From Thalassospira indica (lineage in GTDB: Bacteria; Pseudomonadota; Alphaproteobacteria; Rhodospirillales; Thalassospiraceae), in assembly GCF_003403095.1 (NCBI RefSeq), contig NZ_CP031555.1:682001-746000 (forward strand): DNA of 64,000 bases. Reading direction: 5' to 3'. Shown in pieces: positions 27,285 through 37,700 of the stretch. Within the stretch, counting starts at the first letter, position 1, and every line of letters starts with the position of its first letter. A program made the translations under genes and the position numbers. A model generated the notes under the pieces. It saw nothing but the letters and a program-made list of their open reading frames with translations. It was not told the DNA's origin and made no database searches.

Positions 27285-27702
27285 TGGCGTTTTGCCTGTC
27301 AGGGTTCGGGTTGGGGCCTTATCCAAAGATAGGGATGATCACTGCAGATACGCAAATGCAACCTTTGGCGCGGACGGGAAAATTTATGTCAAACAATCGG
27401 TTGTTTGCATTGATCCAGCACAGGTTTCTGCCAGCAGAAATTGGTTGGGTTTCGATACTGGAATTTGGGAAGAATTGCGTGATGTGATGACGCAGTAAGG
27501 CAATGAAATAAAGGGCTTTGCGGCGAAATCTTAACACATCCTTATATATTCGACTAGAATAGTGGGAGTATGCCATTGGCTAGGATACCCGTTGTGGCTT
27601 TGCCGCGCGGGTGGTTTGTCATGCGCAATTGCCAAATGGTCAGCGGCAACAGATATAAGAGACCTGCCCTTGTTTCATGGGCGGTGGTAGTGGAAGGACT
27701 TG
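27285..27702. other. Gap between the protease gene and the secretion cassette
   Basis: About 418 bases with no supported gene; the short open frames here overlap the protease gene and lack ribosome binding sites. The 3' half is AT-rich and holds the promoter candidate at 27531-27560. Confidence 0.5.
27531..27560 (+). promoter_or_regulatory. Candidate promoter of the type I secretion genes
   Basis: TTAACA (27531-27536) and TAGAAT (27555-27560) are 18 bases apart, a fair sigma-70-like match, about 140 bases upstream of the exporter gene. Confidence 0.35.
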
Positions 27703-30189
27703 ATGGGCCTGTTGGATAAAATCCGACCAACCCGCAAATCGGATGCGGGACGCGAAGGGGATCGTACCCCGCTGGAACGGTTGTTCTGGCGGTCGATTGC
27801 GCTTGTCGGCGGATTCTCGATGGTGATCAACCTGCTGAACATGGTGATCCCGATCTATTCCATGCAGGTATTTGACCGGGTTCTTTCCAGCCGGTCGGTG
27901 GATACGCTGGCCCTCCTTACCCTTGGTATCGGTCTTGTTCTGGTCTTCATCGCCTCGATGGAACAGCTGCGATCACGGGTTTTGATCCGGGTCGGGACGG
28001 CACTTGATCTGCGTCTGGGTGGGGAGCTGTTTGCCCACGTCGTGCAGCAATCCGCACGCGGCAGCCAGATGCGCCAGCGACCTTTGCGCGATTTGTATGG
28101 CTTGCGCGGGTTTCTGACCGGCAGTGGTCCGTTTGCCCTGATCGATTTCATGTGGGCGCCGGTCTATATCGGGGTCGTGTTCATTTTCGATACCCGCCTT
28201 GGCATGGTGGCATGCGGCGGGGCGTTGTTGTTGATCGTGATTGCGATTGCCAACGAAGCTGCCGCCAAGATTTCTGTCGATCGGTCCGAGGAAAGCCAGA
28301 ACCGCGGTATTGCGCAGGAAGAAACCTATGTCCGCAATGCCGAGGCGATGGAAGCGATGGGCATGACCCAGTCCGCCCGTCAGCGCTGGCAAGCGGATCA
28401 ATCAGATTCGCTTTATTGGGAAGGGCAGGCCAGTCGCCGGGTTGGCACATCGACCACGTTATCGCATTTTGTCCGCCTTGCCATGCAGGTCTGCTTTATC
28501 GGGGTTGGCGCCTATTTAGTCCTGTCCGAAAGCATCACGATCGGCATCATGGTTGCATCCATGATTCTTGGCATGCGCGGTCTGGCACCATTTGATGGCG
28601 CAGTGACAGCATGGCGCAGCTGGAATGCAGCACGCAGTTCGTTTGAACGTCTTAATAATATCCTGCTTGAAAAACGCCAGACAGTCCCGGCCCCGATGCC
28701 GCGTGGGCGGGGGATGGCGGTCAGTGTGGATCGGCTTGTCTTTGCGCCGCCCAACAGCCGCAATGTGCTTTTCAAGGGATTCTCGTTCAAGGCCGGACCG
28801 GGGCAGATTATCGCAATCGCCGGGTTTAACGGGGTCGGCAAGACCGCGCTTTTGAAGCTGATCATGGGCATCTGGTTGCCGGGGTCGGGGTCGGTGAAGC
28901 TTGATGATGTTGAAGCATCCCGCGCAGATCGCACCGAAATGGGTGCTCAGATCGGTTATCTGGCGCAAAACCCGTTCCTGTTTCCCGGAACAATTGCCGA
29001 AAACATTGCCCGTCTTGGTAATGCGGAAATGCGCGATATCATTCAGGCTGCTGAATTGGCTGGTGCGCATCAGTTCATTCTGGATTTGCCAGATGGTTAT
29101 GATACGCGGGTTGATCGTGGGGGGCGCAATCTTTCGGGCGGACAGCGGCAATTGATCGCACTCGCCGCTGCCCTGTTTTCGCGTCCGCGTTTGTTGTTGC
29201 TTGATGAGCCGACAACCGCCCTTGATGACAATGGCGTTACCCATATCAGCGAACTGATCGACGTTTTGCGCCGCAACGGCATTACGACCTTTATCGTCAG
29301 CCACGAACGCGAAATTCTGGCACGCGCCGATGCCATTCTGGCACTGGCGGACGGGCAAATTCAGGTTGTGCCGGTCAAGGGTGGCGCGAAATCAGCAGTA
29401 TCAAAACCGGCTCCGGAAAGTGGTCAAATTGCACGTGGCCTGCCACCAATGTCCCGCCCGGCCGAGCCAATGGCCGACGCGTTGCCATCTGATGGTCAAA
29501 TGCGCATCACCCCCAAACAGATTGCCGTGCCCAACCCTGACGCACCGCGCCCGATTGTTGAGAAAAACACGGCCCCCAATACCCATCCGGCAGCAGCCAT
29601 GAGCACGCCGGAACCTGAAGTCGGGATCGAGGAAACACCAGAGATCGCGGATTTCGGTGCCACCGGCGAAGCAGGTTCTGGTCGCGCACAAGCCGCAAAG
29701 CAGGCGGCAGGTATCGCCAAGACAGAAATGAAACCCCAGCCGACCCCGGGTGGCACGATGATGACCATGCGCCCGGTCAGCAAGAAACAAGCTGCGACAA
29801 ATGACGCAACCCGCAAGGACCCACCGGCCCGCGCATCGCGTGAAGCCCGACCGGCCAGTGCCGCCGATCTTGCGCCCAAGCGCGCCGCGACCAAACCACA
29901 GGCCCAGCCGGAACGAGCAGCGCAATCGGCCCGCAAGCCTGCGCCACAGCGCAAAATGAGTGAAGCCGAGGCCATCGCCAAAGCCCGCGAAGAAGCCGCG
30001 ATGCGCATGCGCAAAGTGCGTGAGGATGCCGAACGTGCCGCTGCTGCGCGCGCACCGCGCCGCAAACCGGCCGAGGCAGAGGATCGCCCGATGGACCGCG
30101 CACAACCAAGTGCACAAAATGCCCGTCGCGGTCGTCCGCAATTGCGTGTGGTTGAAGGATCGGCTGAACGTCGACAGGGTGGTGCCTGA
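27703..30189 (+). CDS. Type I secretion ABC exporter with long C-terminal tail
   Basis: The 828-residue protein is a PrtD/HlyB-type inner-membrane exporter. The membrane domain fills about 25-320; the ATPase has Walker A GFNGVGKT (374-381), LSGGQRQ (477-483) and LLLLDEP (497-503). No N-terminal C39-type peptidase domain is present, as in PrtD. After about residue 560 comes a 260-residue tail rich in Pro, Ala, Lys, Arg and Glu with a helical Ala/Glu/Arg stretch (EAEAIAKAREEAAMRMRK); exporters of this family normally end soon after the ATPase. The start ATG 27703 has GGAAGGA upstream. The adaptor gene starts inside its stop (TGATG). It most likely exports the giant RTX protein encoded next. Confidence 0.93.
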   Translation: MGLLDKIRPTRKSDAGREGDRTPLERLFWRSIALVGGFSMVINLLNMVIPIYSMQVFDRVLSSRSVDTLALLTLGIGLVLVFIASMEQLRSRVLIRVGTALDLRLGGELFAHVVQQSARGSQMRQRPLRDLYGLRGFLTGSGPFALIDFMWAPVYIGVVFIFDTRLGMVACGGALLLIVIAIANEAAAKISVDRSEESQNRGIAQEETYVRNAEAMEAMGMTQSARQRWQADQSDSLYWEGQASRRVGTSTTLSHFVRLAMQVCFIGVGAYLVLSESITIGIMVASMILGMRGLAPFDGAVTAWRSWNAARSSFERLNNILLEKRQTVPAPMPRGRGMAVSVDRLVFAPPNSRNVLFKGFSFKAGPGQIIAIAGFNGVGKTALLKLIMGIWLPGSGSVKLDDVEASRADRTEMGAQIGYLAQNPFLFPGTIAENIARLGNAEMRDIIQAAELAGAHQFILDLPDGYDTRVDRGGRNLSGGQRQLIALAAALFSRPRLLLLDEPTTALDDNGVTHISELIDVLRRNGITTFIVSHEREILARADAILALADGQIQVVPVKGGAKSAVSKPAPESGQIARGLPPMSRPAEPMADALPSDGQMRITPKQIAVPNPDAPRPIVEKNTAPNTHPAAAMSTPEPEVGIEETPEIADFGATGEAGSGRAQAAKQAAGIAKTEMKPQPTPGGTMMTMRPVSKKQAATNDATRKDPPARASREARPASAADLAPKRAATKPQAQPERAAQSARKPAPQRKMSEAEAIAKAREEAAMRMRKVREDAERAAAARAPRRKPAEAEDRPMDRAQPSAQNARRGRPQLRVVEGSAERRQGGA

Positions 30190-31496
30190 TGTCTGGTGGT
30201 GTGCAACTTCCAACCGCGCGCGAGCTTAGTACCGATGTTAAGCCGTTGGTGCGGATCGGCTTTTTGATCCTGTTTTTGGGCTTTGGCTCGGTCCTTCTGT
30301 GGGCCGGTACGGCCGAGGTCAATTCGGCCGCGACGGCCAGTGGTGTGGTTGCGCCATTTTCGGGCCGACAAAGCGTTCAGCATCTTGAAGGCGGCATCAT
30401 TCGCGACATTCTTGTGCGCAATGGCACGCGGGTCCAGGCGGGCGATGTCCTGATCAGGCTTGATGATACACGTTCACGGGCAAGTTATGATCTGCTCAAT
30501 AACCGTTATCTCAATGCGCTGGCGACCCAGACGCGGCTGATTGCCGAACGGGCGCAGGATGATTATTTGTCATTCCCGCCGCCGCTTGAAGATCCGCGTT
30601 ATTTTTCGATCACCGATGCACAACGCACCCTGTTTGACAGTCGCCGCAGTGCGTTTGCCGGTGAGCTTGCGCTCTATGACGAACGCATCAAGGAATTGCG
30701 CCGAGAGATTATTGGCACGCGCGAGCAAAAGACCGCTGCCGAACAGCAGGTCGGGATCGTCAAGGAAGAGCTCGCCATGGTCAAGCCGATGGTCGATCTT
30801 GGCTATGCACGGCGGACCCGGTTGCTGCAACTTGAAAGCCGGTTGGTTGAAACCCTTGGCAATATCGGGCGGTTTTCAGCCGACATTGCCCGGATCGAAC
30901 AGCAAATCCAGCAGGTCAAAGCCAGCCAGTCACAGTTGATGCGCGACCAACTGCAATCGATCAACACAGAATTGCGCGATATCCAAAGCGAGATTTCCGA
31001 TCTGAATGAACGTCTGCGTTCGGCCGAGGATATCCTGGTGCGTTCCGACATCAAGGCGCCGCGCAATGGCACAGTCACCAATATGCAGTTCACCACGGTC
31101 GGCGGGGTCATCCCGCCCGGTGCACAGGTGCTTGAAATCGTGCCGGCGGATGATCGGCTTGTGATCGAGGCCCGCGTTTCCCCAAACGATATTGACGTCG
31201 TTTCGGCCGGTCTTCCGGTCAATATCCGGGTGACATCGTTCAGTCAGCGTTGGTTTGCGCCGGTCAAGGGCACGGTAACCGATGTCTCGCCGGACCGGCT
31301 GACAGACTCCGAAGGGCGATCCTATTTCCAGGCCATGGTCGAGATCGATGCCGAAAGCCTCGCCGAGCATGAAGGGATGATTTTGTCGCCTGGCATGCCC
31401 GCCCAGTTGGAGATCGTAACGGGTGCCAGAACGATTCTCGCTTACCTGTTTTCACCGATCACCACCAGCTTTGATCGCGCATTCCGCGAACAATGA
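30189..31496 (+). CDS. Type I secretion membrane fusion protein (HlyD/PrtE family)
   Basis: The 435-residue protein has a single N-terminal membrane segment (IGFLILFLGFGSVLLWAG), a lipoyl-like half-motif VVAPFSGRQSVQHLEGGIIRDILVRNGTRV broken across the hairpin, a long coiled coil (about 150-290), then RSDIKAPRNGTVTNM and the beta-barrel domain with GMPAQLEIVTGARTILAYLFSPI at the end. This is the HlyD layout. It bridges the exporter and an outer-membrane TolC-type channel, whose gene is not in the window. Confidence 0.95.
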   Translation: MSGGVQLPTARELSTDVKPLVRIGFLILFLGFGSVLLWAGTAEVNSAATASGVVAPFSGRQSVQHLEGGIIRDILVRNGTRVQAGDVLIRLDDTRSRASYDLLNNRYLNALATQTRLIAERAQDDYLSFPPPLEDPRYFSITDAQRTLFDSRRSAFAGELALYDERIKELRREIIGTREQKTAAEQQVGIVKEELAMVKPMVDLGYARRTRLLQLESRLVETLGNIGRFSADIARIEQQIQQVKASQSQLMRDQLQSINTELRDIQSEISDLNERLRSAEDILVRSDIKAPRNGTVTNMQFTTVGGVIPPGAQVLEIVPADDRLVIEARVSPNDIDVVSAGLPVNIRVTSFSQRWFAPVKGTVTDVSPDRLTDSEGRSYFQAMVEIDAESLAEHEGMILSPGMPAQLEIVTGARTILAYLFSPITTSFDRAFREQ

Positions 31497-31540
31497 TTTG
31501 GTAAATAACGTATAGGTCATGGCGGCTAAATCTATACAAC

Positions 31541-31673
31541 CTGACAGATTCTGACAGACCGGGCTTTTTCCTTCCAAAACGCCGGAAAATATGAGAAAAA
31601 ACGCATCAACCGTACCCGGGCGAGTCATTTTCTATTGATGATTCGTATAAATCTAATTTATACTACGGTATAA
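31541..31673 (+). promoter_or_regulatory. Promoter region of the giant RTX gene
   Basis: TTGATG (31635-31640) and TATACT (31659-31664), 18 bases apart, form a plausible promoter. The -10 element overlaps a 16-base palindrome TTATAC TACG GTATAA (31658-31673). Upstream, CTGACAGA is repeated exactly one helical turn apart (31541-31548 and 31551-31558), as in direct-repeat activator sites. So the gene may have its own controlled promoter in addition to read-through from the exporter genes. Confidence 0.4.
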
Positions 31674-31741
31674 GTCGATTCTGGGGCCGATTGTTCGCCG
31701 CAGTACTGGTAAAAATAATTCCCATGTAGGGAGTATGTGTT

Positions 31742-34700
31742 TTGGTCTCGCCCGCCAACCAAGACGATGGTGTTGGAATTACCGACACCGACATTGATCA
31801 GGTTCTTGATGACCGCGCAGAAGGGGATTCTGCTGCGGTCAAAAATGATTCTGGGGCAGGCTCTTCGGGCGAAGGCAACTCTCAATCCGCTGCAACGCAG
31901 GTTTTCACCAACATCCAGAACGTGATCGGCACTGCCTATGACGATGTTCTGGTGGGCGATGGTGGTGACAACACCCTGATTGGCGGCGAAGGCGACGACA
32001 TTCTCGAATCGGGCGAGGGTGAGGATGTTGTTACCGGCGGCAAAGGACGCGATACATTCGTGCTCCAAAGTGGTTTCGAGCAAACCACAATCACCGACTT
32101 CAACATTGATGAAGATGAGTTGGCGCTTGGCGATCTTGGCGTCGACAGTGTCAGCGAGCTCATGGCGCTGGCCAGCGAAGATGCGTCTGGCAATGCCTTC
32201 ATCGTGTTCGCCACCGGCGAAAAGGTGATTTTCGAGGGCGTGTCGAAGGTAGAGCTTGCCAATGTGACGCTGGTGGATGTCCCTCAAATCAACGAAGTTT
32301 CCGTCGCGACCAAGGGCGGGGATGCTGCCTCGACCGATGGCGAAGCCAATGTGATTGAAGGTGGGTCAGGCGACGACATCATTATCGGTTCGGATGGTGA
32401 TGATGTCATTTTGCCGGGTGGCGGTGCAGACAGCATTGATGGCGGTGCTGGCGAAGATACCCTGTCATTTGACGGGGCTTCTGACGGCGTGCGCGCCGAT
32501 CTTTCGCAGGGTTCCTCAACCGATGCCACTGGTGCCAATCGGACTTCATTTGAAAATATTGAAAATCTCCGTGGCACATCGGGCAATGATGTTCTGACGG
32601 GTGATTCTGGCAATAACAGCCTGTCGGGTGGCGATGGTGACGACACCTTCGCCGTCAGCGACGGTGCGGACGCTATTGACGGTGGTGCGGGCGAAAATAC
32701 CCTTGATTACAGCCAGTCTGATCAGGGTGTTGAAGTTAATCTGGAGTCCGGCGCTGGTCGTGTAAATGACGCGCAAGATACTTCATCGCAAAGCGATACC
32801 GGTACCGCAACCGATGGTGCCGCAAGTGGTGATGCGACAGGCGATAGTGATACGGAAACTGGTTCCGGCAGCACCGGAGAAACGGGTTCGGCAGCTTCAG
32901 GTGAAACCTCTGGTGATGGCGCGACCGGTGCATCCGGCAGTGAAGGAACCACCCAGAGTGATGGCGGGACCGACAGTGATTCCAGCGGTTCCGGTGAAGC
33001 CACGACTGGCGATCCGGTAACGGAAACCGGTTCAACGGGCAGTTCCGAAGCACAGGAAGATACCACCTCAGGCGAGGCTACATCTGGCGATTCAGAAAGC
33101 GCCGGCGAAACGGGCAGCACCGGCGATAGCGCGTCGGAAACACCAACCGATGGCGGTTCAGGTGATGCATCTGGTTCCGAAGCGACCGGTAACGAGACCG
33201 GTGCGTCTTCGGGTGAGGCTTCCGGATCGACGGATGGCGGTAGCACAACGGGTGAAACCGTATCAGGTGAGACGGAACCTTCCACGGGTGGTTCCGACGC
33301 TGGTGATGCAACCGGCGGAGAAGAGGCTTCAGGCTCTGACAGCGCTGAAGTCGTTGACGGTTCTGATACGGGTTCTGGCGCAGGTTCAGAAGCCGGTGCG
33401 GGCAGCGAGACTTCTGGTGAAGGTTCTTCTGGCGGTGAAACCAGCGGAGAGGCAGGTTCTGACAGTGCTTCTGCCGGCAGCGGTGAAGATACGCTAGGCT
33501 CCGGTGACACCGAAGGTGGCGCAACCGATACTGGCAGTACGGATTCCAGTGATGCTGCGGGCGAAGGTGCTGAGCAGCCGGTAGACGAAGCAACAGGTGA
33601 AACATCCGGCGGTGAGGCCGCTGGCGCGGGCGCTTCCTCTGGCGAAGCAGAGACCAGTGAAGAAACCGCAGGTGACGAAGCCGGTGCCGAGAGCCCGGCT
33701 GGCGAAACCAGCCCGAATACAGAAGACAATACAGGCACCGGTGCCCAGGCGGGTGCCGAAGCTGGTGCAGAAACCAGCGCTGAGACGGCTGAGTCCCAAG
33801 CCGGTTCAGAAACCACTGGCGCAGGTAGCGACGAAACACCGGCAGAAGGCTCCGGCGAGACAGGATCAGGCGACGGTGCTGCTGATGGCGATCAGGCGTC
33901 TGATGCGGGTTCAACTTCTGGTGAGACCGCAGGTCAAGAAACCACCGGTGAAGAAACCGCATCGGGTGACACGACCGAAGGCGGCGAAGCTGGCACAGCA
34001 CCAGAAGGTGACGCCGGACAAGAAACTTCTGGCGATGCTGCCTCGGGCGAGGACGCAACGGGTGGTGAAACAACCGGCGGTGCTGACGCTGAAGCGGATG
34101 GCGACGTAACCGATGCTGATGACGGCGATTCCAGCGCCTTTGACAATAATCCGTCGGGTGCGGCCGATGTCGTTCAGGGCGACGACGAGACAGATACTCT
34201 CGGGGGGGCTAGTGGAAACGACACCCTTCAGGGCAATGACGGCGATGACACGCTTGAAGGCGGTGCTGGCAATGACCTTTTGCAGGGTGGTGGCGGCAAT
34301 GATGTCCTGCGCGGTGAAAGCGGCAACGACATCCTGCAGGGCGGTGATGGCAGCGACAGCCTGTTTGGTGGCGATGACGACGACGTGCTGCAGGGTGGGG
34401 CTGGCAACGACCTTCTGGTTGGTGGTTCCGGCAATGATGTCATAGCGGGTGGGTCCGGTGATGACTTCCTGCGCGGGGGCCAGGGCGATGATCACATCCA
34501 GGGTGGCAGTGGTGTCGATACCGTAAGCTATAGCGATGCCGACAGTGCCGTCACGGTTGACCTTGCCAATGAAACCGCGACGGGCGGTGCAGGCAATGAC
34601 GTCGTCCAGATGGTGGAAAACGTCGTTGGCTCCGACTTTGACGATCACATTGCGGGTGATGATGCCGACAACGTCCTTGAGGGCGGCGCGGGCATTGATA

Positions 34701-37700
34701 CTCTGACCGGTGGTGCGGGGGACGACACCCTGACCGGTGGTTCGGGTGCCGATGACTTTGAGCTGACCGAGAATTTCGGCAATGACACGATCACTGATTT
34801 TGCCGGTTCGGAAGATATTATAGATCTTTCCAAACTAGGCATTCAGGACTTTGCAATCCTGCAATCCATGATGTCGGATGATGGCAATGGCAACACCGTT
34901 ATCGATTTCGGGGATCAGGGCACGCTCACCCTTGAAGGTGTCAGCAGCGACAGCCTGAACGCGGATGATTTCCGCGGTTTCGGTCGCATTTTTGAAACCG
35001 AAGACAATGACGTCGGTGCCGGGACCGACGGCAACGACGCGCTTTATGGGTATGGCGGTGACGATACGCTCAGCGGTGGGGGTGGTGACGACGTTGTCTC
35101 GGGCGGCTATGGCGATGACACGGTTTCGGGCGGGGCAGGCAACGATACCCTGCGCGGTCAGGAAGGTTTTGATACCGTCGACTATTCCGGTGCCAATGGC
35201 GGTGTTCAGGTTGACCTTGGCGCAGGAACTGCGACGGGTGCCGATGGCAACGATGTTCTTGATCGTATCGAAAATGCGACCGGTTCAGCCTATGACGACG
35301 AACTTTACGGCGATAACGGTGTCAACGTTTTGCGCGGTGGTGCGGGTAATGACACGCTTGTTGGTCGTGGTGGCAATGACACCCTTGATGGCGGCGAAGG
35401 CGACGACCTGTTCGTTGGCGAAGAAGGCAACGATACCCTCATCGGCGGTGAAGGCAGCGATACCCTTGATCTGAGCGCGCGTGAAAGCGGTCAGGAAGTT
35501 TATCTTGGCGATGGATCCGCGCGTGACGGCCAAACCGGCGAAACTGATACACTGATTGGTGTTGAGAACGTTATTACTGGTGCTGGCGATGACACTGTGG
35601 TTGCGTCTAGTGATGCCAATGTCATTTCGACCGGAGACGGTGACGACACCATTCGCGGCGTCGGCGGCAATGACACCATCGACGGTGGAGATGGTAATGA
35701 CACGGTTTCCTTTGGCAATGAGTCCGGGCTGAATGTCGATCTTGCGAACGGCACCGCCACGATGGGTTCCGGGACAGCGCAGCTTTCCAACATTGAAAAT
35801 ATTACCGGGTCTGCAAACAACGATGTCATTTCCGGTGACGATGGCGCGAACACGCTTTCGGGTATGGCTGGTGATGACACCATTTCCGGTGGCGGCGGTG
35901 ATGACGTGCTGTCTGGCGGTGCTGGCAACGATACTGTTGACTACACCGACGTCGATGGCGGTGTGACGGTTAACCTTTCGACCGGCACAGCAACCGGTGA
36001 CGGCAATGACACCTTTTCGGGCTTTGAAAACGTTGTGTCCGGTTCTGGTAACGACATCGTTTATGGCAACGCTGTCGACAACATAATTGATACCGGTGAT
36101 GGCGACGATACTGTCTTTGGCAGTGCCGGTGATGACACCCTGATCGGTGGTGATGGCAACGATACCCTAAGCTATAACGCTGGTGTGACAGGTCCTGGGT
36201 CGGCCGTGACGGTTGACCTCGAGGCAGGAACGGTTTCCGGAAACGACTTTACCGATGTTATCTCCGGTTTTGAGAAGATCGAGGGTTCATCGGCCAGCGA
36301 CACCATGCTGGGCAGCGGTGGTGACGATATCTTCTTGGGTGGTGCCGGAAACGACACCATTGATGGTCGCGGCGGTGACGATACGCTCAGCGGCGGATCG
36401 GGGGCTGATACCTTCGTTGTAACCACCGACAGCGGCAATGACCTGGTCACCGATTTCGATCCGACGAACGATATCATTGATATTCAGGGTGTCGACGGTC
36501 TTGAGCTGTTTTCTGATGTTGCTGATTTCATTGGTGAAGATGCGGCGGGCAATGCCACAATTACGGTTGGCGACGCCGTCATTACCCTTGAAGGTGTTAA
36601 TCCCGATAGCCTGACCTATGCCAACTTCAAGGGCATCCGTTCGCTCGAAGGTACCGAGGACAGGGATGTTCTGATTGGTACTGATCGTAGCGATGTGATC
36701 AGTGCGAAAGAAGGTAATGACACCGTTTCCGGGGGGGCTGGAAACGATACGATTGATGGCGGCGATGGCAACGATGTCATCACTGGCGGAACTGGCACGG
36801 ATACCATCACCGGTGGTGCTGGCAATGATGTGATCAGTGGCGGTGCTGGCAATGATGATCTTGATGGTGGCGAGGGCAACGATACTCTGAGCTATCAGGG
36901 TGCTGATGGCGGTGTTGTTGTCGACCTTGAGACCGGCGAGGCAAGTGCGCCTGATGGCACTGATACGATTGCCAATTTTGAAAATGTCACTGGCTCGTCC
37001 TTTAACGACACCCTTGCTGGTGATGACACTGCGAACGTGATTGATGGCGGCGCAGGTAACGACATTCTTGATGGTCGTGACGGTGACGATGTGCTCAATG
37101 GTGGCTCTGGTAACGACACCATGTCCGGTGGCGCAGGCAATGACACGATCACCGGTGGCCTTGGTTCTGATACCGTTACCTATGCGGATGCATCGGGTGG
37201 TGTGAGTGTCGATCTTGCCTCAGGTTCTGCATCCGGCGCAGACGGCAACGATACTCTGGACTCCATTGAAAACATCGTAGGTTCGGACTTTGAAGATATC
37301 CTTACCGGTGACCAGTCCAATAACGTCATCGAGGGCGGTGCAGGCGATGACACCATCAGCGCTGGTGGCGGCAACGATATTGTTTCCGGCGACGAAGGTG
37401 CTGATACCTTTGTCTTTGGCGCTGAGACTGGCCGGACCGTCATCACTGATTTCGATCCGGCAGAAGACAAGATTGATCTTGCTGGCTTCAATGTTCCGAA
37501 CTTTGAAGCACTCAAGAAAATGCTCGGTACGGACAGTTCGGGCAATGCAGTCATCACTATAAATGACAGCACTATCGTCCTGAATGGTGTTTCCCCGGAA
37601 GACCTCACTGCAGAAAACTTCATCGATATTGACTCGCTGGGTGCGACGCAGGGTGATGATGTTTTGCAGGGATCTTCCGCTGCCGAGATTATTGACGGCC

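Noticed and set aside
27250..27498. 82-codon plus-strand frame at the start of the protease gene.
   Set aside because: It overlaps the 5' end of the protease gene on the other strand and shows no expression signal or known domain.
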